DNA from: Cristatella mucedo
Taxonomy: Eukaryota > Bryozoa > Phylactolaemata > Cristatellidae
DNA length: 64,000 nt
Assembly (NCBI GenBank): GCA_009760855.2
Contig: WPIO01000016.1
Location: 5,603,501-5,667,500, forward strand
Direction of reading: 5' to 3'
Part shown: piece after piece, positions 1-33,779 of the stretch
Numbering within the stretch: the first letter of the stretch is position 1
Layout of the letters: each line of letters opens with the position of its first letter
Program-made: the position numbers and the translations under genes
Notes under the pieces: generated by a model
What the model saw: the letters and a program-made list of their open reading frames with translations, nothing else
Told to the model about the DNA's origin: nothing
The model's database searches: none

Positions 1-2160
1 TGTGTCCCAACTTGTTGAACCATCTGTACGTCGAGGTGCGTGTATGCAGCTTGTCCAGTTGCATGCTTGTGACTTTTAGGCAGAGATATAGTGTACTCCT
101 AGGAGTTATTTGCAGTGTAGCTTTGTGCCATGTAAGTTCCTAAACTCGGCCAATGATTTGTGGATCAGAGTAAAATTTAAAATGCACGTTCAGCTCTGCT
201 TGTACCACGTTGTGTCGGTTTATTCCTGATATCGTTAGGAAAAAGTTTTGCTTTTACATGTCATCAAACGTCCTGGAGCTTTGTTTTCTGCAGTCATGGA
301 AATTGTTGTGAGCTGCGCTCTCATTGCCAGTCATAGGATCGGCATATTCTGTGGCCCTCGAGCCGATTCTCCGGCCTTGAGTATCTGCTCAAGAAGTACT
401 GCAGCAGATAGGGAGCAGCAGCAGCAGGGAGGGGGGCTGTGAGGAACTCTAGCCGATGGACAGGGCGGTCAGATGAGACCCGACGGTCGCGAAATGGCTG
501 CGCTCGACTTTAGCGCAGCCATTCAAGCCGTGACAAAGCCCCGTCCGACAGAAGGATCATAGTTGCTGGGTTTTTTAAGTAAAAGTGAAGACCAGCCGAT
601 TTAGCAGCCTTGTTGGCATGGCAGCAGAAGGGTCACAGTGGGGCCATCACCGTGCTTGCAGCAGGCAATGTAGAATTGCAAATTTTGAATTGCAAATGTG
701 CAATTGCCTGCTTTTGCAGAACTCAAGTGCACTACCCCTGGATTGGAAAGTGCTCGGTACTGCCCGAAGTTCTTGTGATCCGTGGTACCGGAATCGAATG
801 TCCCCGACACAAGTCGAAGAGAACCGAGTTAGTCACGTTCAACCTATTTTATATCTACCGATCATGTCAGTAGATCCACATAGAAGTGTGCAGGAAGTGT
901 GAGGCTTTAGTAGTGAGCAGCATTGACAGCGAACGAGATAAAAGCCAGCGCAGCATGAAGTCTGAATGAAGCTCGAAGCTCGAGGATCGAGGATCATCTT
1001 ATCTCCGGGCAGCTATCGTTGGCAGCAAGCCAGTCGTTCGTTATCGGCCGTCAACCTATTCTCAAACTTTTTTTCTCAAACTTCAAACCAAAATCTGGTA
1101 AGAAGCGTCGCTCGCCCAATTGGAGCGGCACAAGGAAAGGGAGTGCCAAGTGGGCCACTTTGTTTTGGGTAAGCTGGACTGGCGCTGGCTGTGCGACGAA
1201 CCAAACGTCCAGTTGATGAGCCCACCGAGGACTCTCATCAGATACCACAGCAACAGTGTTGGTTGATACAGGGGCAGTAGCAGGACAGTGGCCATGGAAG
1301 TCGGAACCAGCTAAGGAGTGTGTAACAAACAGTTCACGTGCCGAATCAACTAGCCCTGAAAATGGATGGCGCTCGAGCGTCGGGCCTATACCGGACCGTC
1401 GTAGCAAAGCATGCCACCGGAAGCCAGGCTCCGATGAGTAGGAGGGCCGTAGCTGCGAGCGCCAAAGCGTCGGGCGCTAGCCCATGTGGAGCTGCCGCGA
1501 GTGCATATCTCGTTGGTAGTAGCAAGTATTCAAATGAGAACTTTGATTGCCGAAGTGGAGTGGGGTTCCGTATAAAGAGCAGTTGAACATAAAAGTAAGT
1601 AAGTAAGTAGGGTAAGTTGTTCTGGATAAAATATCCTGCTCGTCCATCATGTTCACTGCTGTGCACCAAGAGCTGTTCCGCGGTCAGTGGATGGATGAAG
1701 CAACACTTAAAGTTAAACAGAAATCAGCACGAGTTTATGCAGCTTCCGTTTCCTTCGGCATCTGTAGAGGCATTGTTCAGGCTGGACCCTTACCAGCAGC
1801 ATTTGTGGCATGCAGTACGGCACTACAGCTCCGTCGTGTCTATTTAGCCGGCCGAGGAACAAGCAATTGCCTGTGCTAACATCGGCTGCCTAGCGCTAGG
1901 TCTTTGAATGCAGCAGAGCGAGCAGTGGCCGAAAAATCCAGTAATGCCTGTGCAAAGTAAACTAAGCCTAAGTTTCTCCTCCTTCTTCGTGTGCAGAGCC
2001 ACTGTATGAGTACACGTCTGGAAGTGCTGCCAACATATTTAGTCTTGTACCCAATCAACTGCTCTTGATGCTATGGTTTCCTTCCCCTCACTCTCCATCT
2101 TAGTCTGTCTCTCTCCATCTCTCTTCACCTCCCTTCTCCGCCTCTTGTCTCTTTTCTTGT
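1..2160. other. XPR1 upstream/intron sequence, no recognised exon
   Basis: I looked for the expected XPR1 N-terminal segment on the plus strand and found none. A short GTAA repeat lies at about 1592-1610. No LINE, SINE or RNA is recognisable here. Confidence 0.5.
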
Positions 2161-2164
2161 CTCG

Positions 2165-2357
<193 letters not shown>

Positions 2358-2460
2358 CTACACTGTGTCTGCTCATCACGCTGCCTCGATCAGCGTGGCC
2401 GTGTTTTGTCACGTGCGGGTGTGAGAGATGATCTGTGAGAGATCTCTCTCATTCATCCAG

Positions 2461-24694
<22,234 letters not shown>

Positions 24695-25465
24695 TGACAC
24701 GCTCTCGACGTCTCGCCGCAGCTGCTGGGTGCAGGTCCGGCCGTTTGCTGCTCACCTCCGGCTGCCTAGTCCTCCTAGTTGCACCCGTTATGGCCGTCGT
24801 TGGCCCGCTGTCGGCCAATCGCCCTTTTCTGCTACGAAATTCCGTCTGGTGCACTGCCAGTCACGGCGCCATTGCTGTCGCGTTGGTCCAGCTGCTCCCC
24901 ACACCCGCCACACGGACCAGCAGCCGCGGCACCACTCGTTTGGCAGCTCCCCGTGCGCCCTGGCCGTGCCGCGACCATGCCGTCCGTGCCGGATCCGCAT
25001 CGCTTCCGGCGATTGGGGTGCGAGCACTCGCCCGCATGGGTGCGTGCATGCAGAGGCCGTCGTGCGAGTGGCTCGTTGTTGCAGCCTTGTCGCCGATGTC
25101 GGTGCACACGCTGGGATCGTCAGCCCTGCCTTCCTTGCACAAACCGATCGTCGGTCTCCACCGACGAGCGGCAGCAACAGCGAGTAGTCTGCAGATTGGC
25201 AGTCTGCCTTGCAGTGATGATAGCACTAGTGATCCTGTTGTTTCGCAGTTGCTGAACATTCTCCTTCTCCCTCTCTCTCTCGCTTTCTCTCTCCTGTCCC
25301 CTCTCCCAGGGCTCCCTGCCCCGGGCTTCTCGGGTCTGACACGGCCCTTCTCTCATCGATTGCTATTGCTGTCGAGTGGCGGTGCCGGCATAACCCACGG
25401 CAGCTGCAGCCACGTTTTTATATTAGCAAGCAAAACGTCAGCCATTGCGTGGCGTGGACAGCTCG

Positions 25466-25471
25466 ATTAAA
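25466..25471 (+). terminator. Candidate XPR1 polyadenylation signal ATTAAA
   Basis: ATTAAA lies about 770 nt after the XPR1 stop and is followed by T/GT-rich sequence at 25494-25517, as expected for a cleavage site. The motif is short, so chance occurrence is possible. Confidence 0.4.
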
Positions 25472-25508
25472 GTGACACTTCAAGCCCATCCGTTGTTCTC
25501 GCCTGGTT

Positions 25509-25514
25509 TTTATT
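25509..25514 (-). terminator. Possible ACADM polyadenylation signal AATAAA
   Basis: Read on the minus strand this is AATAAA, about 1.3 kb downstream of the ACADM stop. If used, the two convergent transcripts would overlap by a few tens of bases. This is inference from one hexamer. Confidence 0.2.
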
Positions 25515-26811
25515 TGTGCACGGCTGACGAAGGCACACCTCGCAAAAAATAACGAACGAGAACATTGCTGCGGCATCGTGGCCGTGACGGATGTGACTTT
25601 TGTTTAAACTGGTTCGAGGTAGTAATCTGATTTTTCTAGCCCGAGTTCCTAAGAGACGAGATCAACTGAGGAAGGGAGGAGCTGAACTCGTGAAAGAACA
25701 CAACAGCAGACATGAAGTGCAGATATACTTGCCCCTACCTGCTGCTCTTCACTTTTTGCTTGTTTCGTGAGCTGCGAATAGAAACAAGCTAATAATGGGG
25801 AAACTTTAAAATAACGTCCACCATACGTCGTCTTTAAACGAGTGACTTTTGCCGTGACTTATGCTCAGGTGAGTACACGTCGTGCCGACACCGTAGCCTG
25901 GTGACGCTATTTATGAGACGTCCTTAATGTCGTTGCCACCTCACAACAGGTGCTACTTACGCATGCATAAGCTCGGGCAGGATCATTCGACACCGAAACA
26001 TCATCGGGATCTTACATCCGTGAAGTGCTTGATAGAGGAACTTGGGCAATTTTCTATTCGCAGCTTTCTTTTCCCTTATGTGTAGGAGGGATCGAGCTAG
26101 AGGTTATTTCCATACAATCTAATCAAAATTCAATGCGAAATTCTTAAGGCACCGTGTAAGTCGAGCCGTATGATCCAATAACGAGGAAACTGCGCTAGGA
26201 TATTAGCATGGCTGTGGGAGAAATGCTACGATAACAAGAGTTAGACATCCAGTCAAAATCGGAAATGCATCCCTCACTGGGGAGTATTATAAAGCTACAA
26301 ACTTCCAAGATAGTGGCATGACACCTACCGGTGTGCCGAGCCTGTCCAGAACGAGCTATAAGATCGTGAGCCCAAAAAAGCTACGACACTGGACGAACGT
26401 CCATCTGGGCATCGATCTTCGCTTCGTCGTCGAGGCCGGGGAGAGTAAGCAGAGCTCGGCACGTGGGCAGCCCACTGGGTGTGCCTGGCCGGATGTGCCG
26501 TGGATCAAAATCGCGACGAGTTTCTCAGGGACAGCTGTGTAAGCGTAGCAAGTACGAATGGCTGGAATCGCTATATTTCAAGACAGATCTGGCAGTAGTA
26601 GAGGCCAGTAGCCAGCATGTGAATGACTTCGAATTTTTTTCCAAGGAAGCCGGCGCTACCGTGAGGCGAATGTGTATAAAAAAATCATTCCTACATGGCC
26701 ACGACAAAGATGTAAATGACTAGGCTGTATGTCCTCAGCAGTAGAATTCCGACTACACACACAGGCTGTCCACTAACATGCCGTGGCAATCAATTGCAGA
26801 GCCTTCGTGGC

Positions 26812-26901
26812 TTAGTCACTGTTCACCTTCCCTTCCATAGCACGTGAGATGACCTCGCGAGAGATGATTATGCGCTGTATCTGTGAGGTGCCCTCGTAAA
26901 T
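26812..26901 (-). CDS. ACADM: ACADM last coding exon I with catalytic Glu
   Basis: The acceptor is GTTTAG before 26901 and the stop is TAA at 26814-26812. It encodes [20 protein letters not shown] and a nine-residue tail. The Glu in YEGT is the catalytic base in this family, so the reading frame looks functional. It is separated from exon H by the 18-bp satellite intron. Confidence 0.95.
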   Translation of the reverse strand: MYEGTSQIQRIIISREVISRAMEGKVNSD

Positions 26902-29900
26902 CTAAACGGTGATAGACGGCGAGTCTGCACGACTGCAACATCTGTGGCACACACATCGCGCCAAGGCAGGCGGCAATTACAGAATGCAGAACATGCGTAC
27001 GACGAGATGGAAGTAAATAATACATCCTGAGAACCAGCCTACGGCATAATCTGGCATTTCACAAATGTTAGTCCAGAATTTACATTTTAGCAAACGTAGC
27101 TGGTTCATTGGCATCAAGGAGCAGCAGGCAACGAGCAGACATTACCAGCACATCTAAGATGCAGGGACTACATGCAGGATCTAGGATGCACACACGAGCC
27201 ACAGGAAGCAGTGATCGTGGTACTGCTCGGAAGAAAGTTCCTGATCTGTGTATACCATTAGCTGAGCGCTATATGGTGCCATCTGAATGAAGCGGATTAT
27301 GGAAAGGAGATGGATGGCCGATCTCGTCTTGAACGTTCAGAACGGTTTCACGAAACCTTTCACAGCCCGACAGAAAGTGAAGAAAGTCCACCAGCCTCTG
27401 GCTACTTTTTCGGTAGGGGCTGGCTAGCAGCTGGCTAGGGATCTGCAGCTGGCTAGGGATCTGCAGCTGGCTAGGGATCTGCAGCTGGCTAGGGATCTGC
27501 AGCTGGCTAGGGATCTGCAGCTGGCTAGGGATCTGCAGCTGGCTAGGGATCTGCAGCTGGCTAGGGATCTGCAGCTGGCTAGGGATCTGCAGCTGGCTAG
27601 GGATCTGCAGCTGGCTAGGGATCTGCAGCTGGCTAGGGATCTGCAGCTGGCTAGGGATCTGCAGCTGGCTAGGGATCTGCAGCTGGCTAGGGATCTGCAG
27701 CTGGCTAGGGATCTGCAGCTGGCTAGGGATCTGCAGCTGGCTAGGGATCTGCAGCTGGCTAGGGATCTGCAGCTGGCTAGGGATCTGCAGCTGGCTAGGG
27801 ATCTGCAGCTGGCTAGGGATCTGCAGCTGGCTAGGGATCTGCAGCTGGCTAGGGATCTGCAGCTGGCTAGGGATCTGCAGCTGGCTAGGGATCTGCAGCT
27901 GGCTAGGGATCTGCAGCTCTCCAGCTGGCTAGGGATCTCCAGCTGGCTAGGGATCTCCAGCTGGCTAGGGATCTCCAGCTGGCTAGGGATCTGCAGCTGG
28001 CTAGGGATCTGCAGCTGGCTAGGGATCTCCAGCTGGCTAGGGATCTCCAGCTGGCTAGGGATCTCCAGCTGGCTAGGGATCTCCAGCTGGCTAGGGATCT
28101 CCAGCTGGCTAGGGATCTCCAGCTGGCTAGGGATCTGCAGCTGGCTAGGGATCTCCAGCTGGCTAGGGATCTGCAGCTGGCTAGGGATCTGCAGCTGGCT
28201 AGGGATCTGCAGCTGGCTAGGGATCTGCAGCTGGCTAGGGATCTGCAGCTTGCAGCTGGCTAGGGATCTGCAGCTGGCTAGGGATCTGCAGCTGGCTAGG
28301 GATCTGCAGCTGGCTAGGGATCTGCAGCTGGCTAGGGATCTGCAGCTGGCTAGGGATCTGCAGCTGGCTAGGGATCTCCAGCTGGCTAGGGATCTCCAGC
28401 TGGCTAGGGATCTCCAGCTGGCTAGGGATCTCCAGCTGGCTAGGGATCTCCAGCTGGCTAGGGATCTCCAGCTGGCTAGGGATCTCCAGCTGGCTAGGGA
28501 TCTCCAGCTGGCTAGGGCTAGGGATCTGCAGCTGGCTAGGGATCTCCAGCTGGCTAGGGATCTGCAGCTGGCTAGGGATTGCTAGGGATCTGCATCTGGC
28601 TAGGGCTAGGGATCTCCAGCTGGCTAGGGATCTGCAGCTGGCTAGGGATCTCCAGCTGGCTAGGGATCTCCAGCTGGCTAGGGATCTGCAGCTGGCTAGG
28701 GATCTCCAGCTGGCTAGGGATCTCCAGCTGGCTAGGGATCTCCAGCTGGCTAGGGATCTCCAGCTGGCTAGGGATCTCCAGCTGGCTAGGGATCCAGCTG
28801 GCTAGGGATCTCCAGCTGGCTAGGGATCTCCAGCTGAGCTGGCTAGGGATCTCCAGCTGGCTAGGGATCTCCAGCTGGCTAGGGATCTCCAGCTGGCTAG
28901 GGATCTGCAGCTGGCTAGGGATCTGCAGCTGGCTAGGGATCTGCAGCTGGCTAGCTGGCTAGGGATCTGCCAGCTGGCTAGGGATCTCCAGCTGGCTAGG
29001 GATCTGCCAGCTGGCTAGGGATCTGCTAGGGATCTCCAGCTGGCTAGGGATCTCCAGCTGGCAGCTGGATCTGCAGCTAGGATCTGGCTGCAGCTGGCTA
29101 GGGATCTGCAGCTGGCTAGGGATCTGCAGCTGGCTAGGGATCTGCATCTGCTGCTGGCTAGGGATCTCATGGCTAGGGATCTGCAGCTGGCTAGGGATCT
29201 GCAGCTGGCTAGGGATCTGCATCTGCTGGCTAGGGATCTGCATCTGCTGGCTAGGGATCTGCATCTGCTGGCTAGGGATCTGCAGCTGGCTAGGGATCTG
29301 CAGCTGGCTAGGGATCTGCAGCTGGCTAGGGATCTGCAGCTGGCTAGGGATCTGCAGCTGGCTAGGGATCTGCAGCTGGCTAGGGATCTCGGGATCTGCA
29401 GCTGGCTAGGGATCTGCAGCTGGCTAGGGATCTGCAGCTGGCTAGGGATCTCCAGCTGGCTAGGGATCTCCAGCTGGCTAGGGATCTCCAGCTGGCTAGG
29501 GATCTCCAGCTGGCTAGGGATCTCCAGCTGGCTAGATCATCTCCAGCTGGCTAGGGATCTCCAGCTGGCTAGGGATCTCCAGCTGGCTAGGGATCTCCAG
29601 CTGGCTAGGGATCTCCAGCTGGCTAGGGATCTCCAGCTGGCTAGGGATCTCCAGCTGGCTAGGGATCTCCAGCTGGCTAGGGATCTCCAGCTGGCTAGGG
29701 ATCTCTGGCCACGCTCTCCAGCTGGCTAGGGATCTCCAGCTGGCTAGGGATCTCCAGCTGGCTAGGGATCTCCAGCTGGCTAGGGATCTCCAGCTGGCTA
29801 GGGCTAGCTGGCTAGGGATCTCCAGCTGGCTAGGGATCTCCAGCTGGCTAGGGATCTCCAGCTGGCTAGGGATCTCCAGCTGGCTAGGGATCTCCAGCTG

Positions 29901-32900
29901 GCTAGGGATCTCCAGCTGGCTAGGAATCTCCAGCTGGCTAGGAATCTCCAGCTGGCTAGGAATCTCCAGCTGGCTAGGAATCTCCAGCTGGCTAGGGATC
30001 TCCAGCTGGCTAGGGATCTCCAGCTGGCTAGGGAATCTCCAGCTGGCTAGGGATCTGTATGTTACCATTGCTCATCAGCCACAATACAGCTAAGGCAAGC
30101 TTTCGGCTATCTATGCCGTAGCAAGCACTGCTGCACAGCCGGTCTCGGTGCTCACGCTGGCAGGAAGCTGGGAGCATTTACACAGTCCACGGCTACAAAT
30201 GCAAGTCCATGCATACCTGGAAAATCTTGGCATCCCGCATAAGCTTTTCGACAGGATATTCGGTGTTGAAACCGCAACCACCATGGATCTGCATAAAAGA
30301 AAGCAGACAGATGAAGCTGCGGAGAAGATGTGTGGCTGGCATCCATCGCAAAGTGGCAGGCATAGGTCGCAATGTGGCCACCCCATTTTAGATACCCATT
30401 CTTTTATGATCAGACTGACAGTTTCTGCAGCTTTCAGCATTCCCATCAATGAAAATAGTATTAACAGTTTACATTTTTTAATTTTGAATCGGTGGCCGTA
30501 CGCTGCAATATGCCCTCTGCGGCATGTTCCGGCGCCTAGAATTATCACCACCAAATGCTCAGGGCATTTCAGAGTACGGCGGCTCATTTCCCAGAATCTC
30601 TGATGAATTGACAGAACTAATTAGCTTCGCACCCGATCCAAATCCAGTGGAGGGGGTGCGGGAATTTCCTGAATCTGCCTTCATAATCCAGCAGACAGCT
30701 ATAGCTTGAGCTGCAGACCGTTTAGCCGATTTGAGTGTCACTTGTGTAGCAGTAGAAGAGCCAACGGCTATCACCACGGCTTGCAGTTGGCAATAAAGGA
30801 TCGCTTGCTGCAGGATTCGAACCCACGACCTCGGTCGTGAAGAGCGAGCACCATACCTCCTGGGCTATCACTGCTCATTCTCCAATCCCTCTAAAAGAAG
30901 CCTGCTGAGTGAGTTACCGCAGGCCACAAGCCGATGGTAGGTGCAGGAGCTCAGACGAGCTGCAGGAGATCTCCGGGCGAGTCGGGTTAAAATCGCTTTA
31001 CCTGCACGATGATGACATTCAACCTGCACGCATGATACCTGCGTGTCACCAATGACTAAAACCAGTGGCAAGACGGCCAGCCAGTGCCTCGAATTTTGAC
31101 ACGCTTCGAATAGAAGTAAGAGCCAGTGGGACGAAGAATGGCGCTGTCGAAGTACACAATGCTACAATGCGATGAGACTACGAGGTGGAGCAAAGCCACG
31201 GGATTAGCATTCGGCTGACGAAGTCACGGATGAGCTACAGATTGATAAGAATGAGCCAAGAGCGGATAGAATAGCCAAGAGAGGGGCAGGAGTCCCGTTG
31301 AAGGCTGGTTCGGTAGCACAAAGTGGAATGACGGCGACGATGAAAACGGTTTGCAGTAAGACGCGAGAAACATGGCAATGCCTTGTGCGAGCCGACGTTC
31401 GAAGAAGTCTCGTGCACATCAGCACAGCAGCCATCACGTTGCCAGAATACCGAGTGGCAGTTTGGTCGTCACCATTCACGAAAGGGTACTTTGAACTAAA
31501 ATCTTCAGACTCCTTCTCCGGCAACAAGGTGAGAGTGAGAAGCATACGTAGCTGAGTCTCGAGGGCGGTGGAGAAAGAGGGTAGCATGGAAGTAACAGTG
31601 CAGGGTGGCTGGGAACCACGTGCCAGAATCGGCAGCAGGAGAAGATTGTGCGTAAGAATTGGGGAAGCGAGTTCCACAGTCTATGGTGACCAGCAGAGAA
31701 AAAGCTAATGTTGCCATCGGAGCCTAAGAAAAAAGTGGAACAGCTATTGTATAGTCCTGAGAGGACCAGGGGGCACACGGAAGCTGATATAGCGGTTATG
31801 AAGATCTTCCAGATCCAGGCAGCCTTGTCGGTCAAAGTAAGAATTTTGCTCTGTATCCACTGATCAACCAAGAGCATAGCAGCTCCTTTAGTAATCAACC
31901 TTGCAGCCAAAATTCACTAGCAGCTGTAGGATGTAATAGGTTCATCGGCAGCTGCCTTCGACCACTGAATTACAGTAGTCCCTAAATAGCCGTGATGGCA
32001 CACTAGGTAAGGCGGTTGCTTTCACGACCTCGGTCCCGAGGTCGTGGGTTCGATTCCTGCAGTGGGCGATTCTTTATCGCCACTGCAAGCGGTGGTGATA
32101 GCCGTAAAGGCTCTTCTGTCGCTATACAAAAAGAGGCTGTTTAATCAGCTAGAATTTATTTATTTATAACAGCCAGGAAGCAGGTAAATTCTTTGCCAGC
32201 CAGCCACCTTGGTAAGCTGTCCTTAATCTTAGACAGGGATCGAACATGAAGACTTGCTGCGCAGCCGGTCTGCTTCTGAATAAAACTTAAACGTCAAACA
32301 GTGGTCAAAGAGGACACCGAAATTATAATAATAATAATAATGTTAATAATAACAAAATTGATAAAGCTCCCTCAAAGAACTAAATCTCTTTCCAGGCGCT
32401 TTACATTTGCTGCAAAGAAAACACGATCGGATTATGAGAAGCATTCGTATGATGGTTGCACCAGAGAACTGGCAACAAGGAGAATGAAAAATGTTGTTCT
32501 AGCTGTACGGTCACGGTTTCCTACGAGGAAGAATTCGCTTTGCTTTAGGACATGGGCGACGATCCAGGACCGAATATCTGCAACGCAAGTGTTCAGTTTA
32601 TCTGTTGCCACCACAGCATATTCTGATGGTTTTAATGATCATAAGTGGGTGTCGTCGGCATAGAATTTATAGCAGAAAGAAGGATTTCTGTATAACTGGA
32701 CAAAAGCATACGGCCGAGAACAGACCCTTACGGAACTCCACAGATCTGCCGTGTGAGACTTTTAACTAGCATTCTCCAACACGGATAGGACACGATCGGA
32801 CACGTACACTTCGGTGCTGCTTTAATTCCGACTGAAATGTTCACGATGCATCGTTCTGGTCGCTGCTCCACAAGCTCATGCGCCAAACCTATTGCAAGCT

Positions 32901-33716
32901 AGTACAACCAGCCACTTGACCTACATAACCACCCCGCATTATCACATCGTCGAAGTGAGTTACTGTGACTCCAGTCCCTGGCTCAGGAGGCGACGGGTTC
33001 ACGACCTGCTGGCGACACGACGTCTTCTCTTTTTCTAAAGCTACAGCTTTGATGTGTAATTGCCCTCTAAATCCAACTGAGGGTTGAGCCATGCATCGCC
33101 TTGGGAAGGCACACGATTGGCGAGCGACGCAAAGGAAAAACGAATGGTGCAGCTCAGATCAGCACACAGCGCTGGAGCAATGAGCGGAAATCCCGCTTCA
33201 CGAACTCTCGGGTCGCGGATTAGAGTCCACAGCAGGCGACTTATCGTTCACTGCAAGCGGGGTGGCCGATGCCACTGCTCGCCTGCCACTACATAGTTGA
33301 GGCTGCTGAATAAGCCAATCTTTCGCTGCTGCTGGGCCAAGTGTCGCCACTCGGGTACTCGCTTCGAGCACAGCCACGGAGAGCTTGCATTGCCCGCTGG
33401 TGGGCAATGCAAGCCGCCAAGGATCTCCGGCAGCAGCTCATATAAAACAGCACATCCTAACACACAACAGCAGGGCCTCACCTGCACTGCATCTGTGGCA
33501 CACTTGTTGGCCACGTCTGCTGCGTACGCCTTGGCGATCGAGGCGTAGTACGTGTTTTTCCTGCCCTGATCGACTTCGTACGCAGCGCGTCGCACGATCA
33601 GACGTGCCGTCTCGACGCCGATTGCCATGTCGGCGAGCATGAACGCCACGGCTTGGTGCTGGAATGGCGACAAGCATCGCCCGGATCAAAGACAGCCTAG
33701 CAGTGGCTAGCATCTC

Positions 33717-33779
<63 letters not shown>

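Larger units (their letters stand above)
24695..26811. other. Convergent intergenic region
   Basis: This region between the XPR1 and ACADM stop codons holds the two 3' UTRs. Apart from the hexamers at 25466 and 25509 I see no gene, repeat family or RNA in it. Short open frames here show no recognisable protein. Confidence 0.6.
31504..32880 (-). mobile_element. LINE family B fragment with two later insertions
   Basis: Decayed minus-strand coding remnants resemble the copy at 15285-17348 (for example [11 protein letters not shown] near 31660 and the region around 32560-32680). A SINE at 31988-32168 and a family A tail at 32320-32430 interrupt it. The right boundary is approximate. Confidence 0.7.

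Noticed and set aside
28250-29729. Long open frames encoding repeated LARDLQ, WLGISS or QIPSQLE peptides
   Set aside because: They come only from the 18-bp satellite, whose length is a multiple of 3; they occur on both strands and lie in an ACADM intron.
27418-30058. CRISPR-like array
   Set aside because: There are no unique spacers between repeats; this is a head-to-tail satellite in a eukaryotic intron. The same applies to the 30-bp minisatellite.
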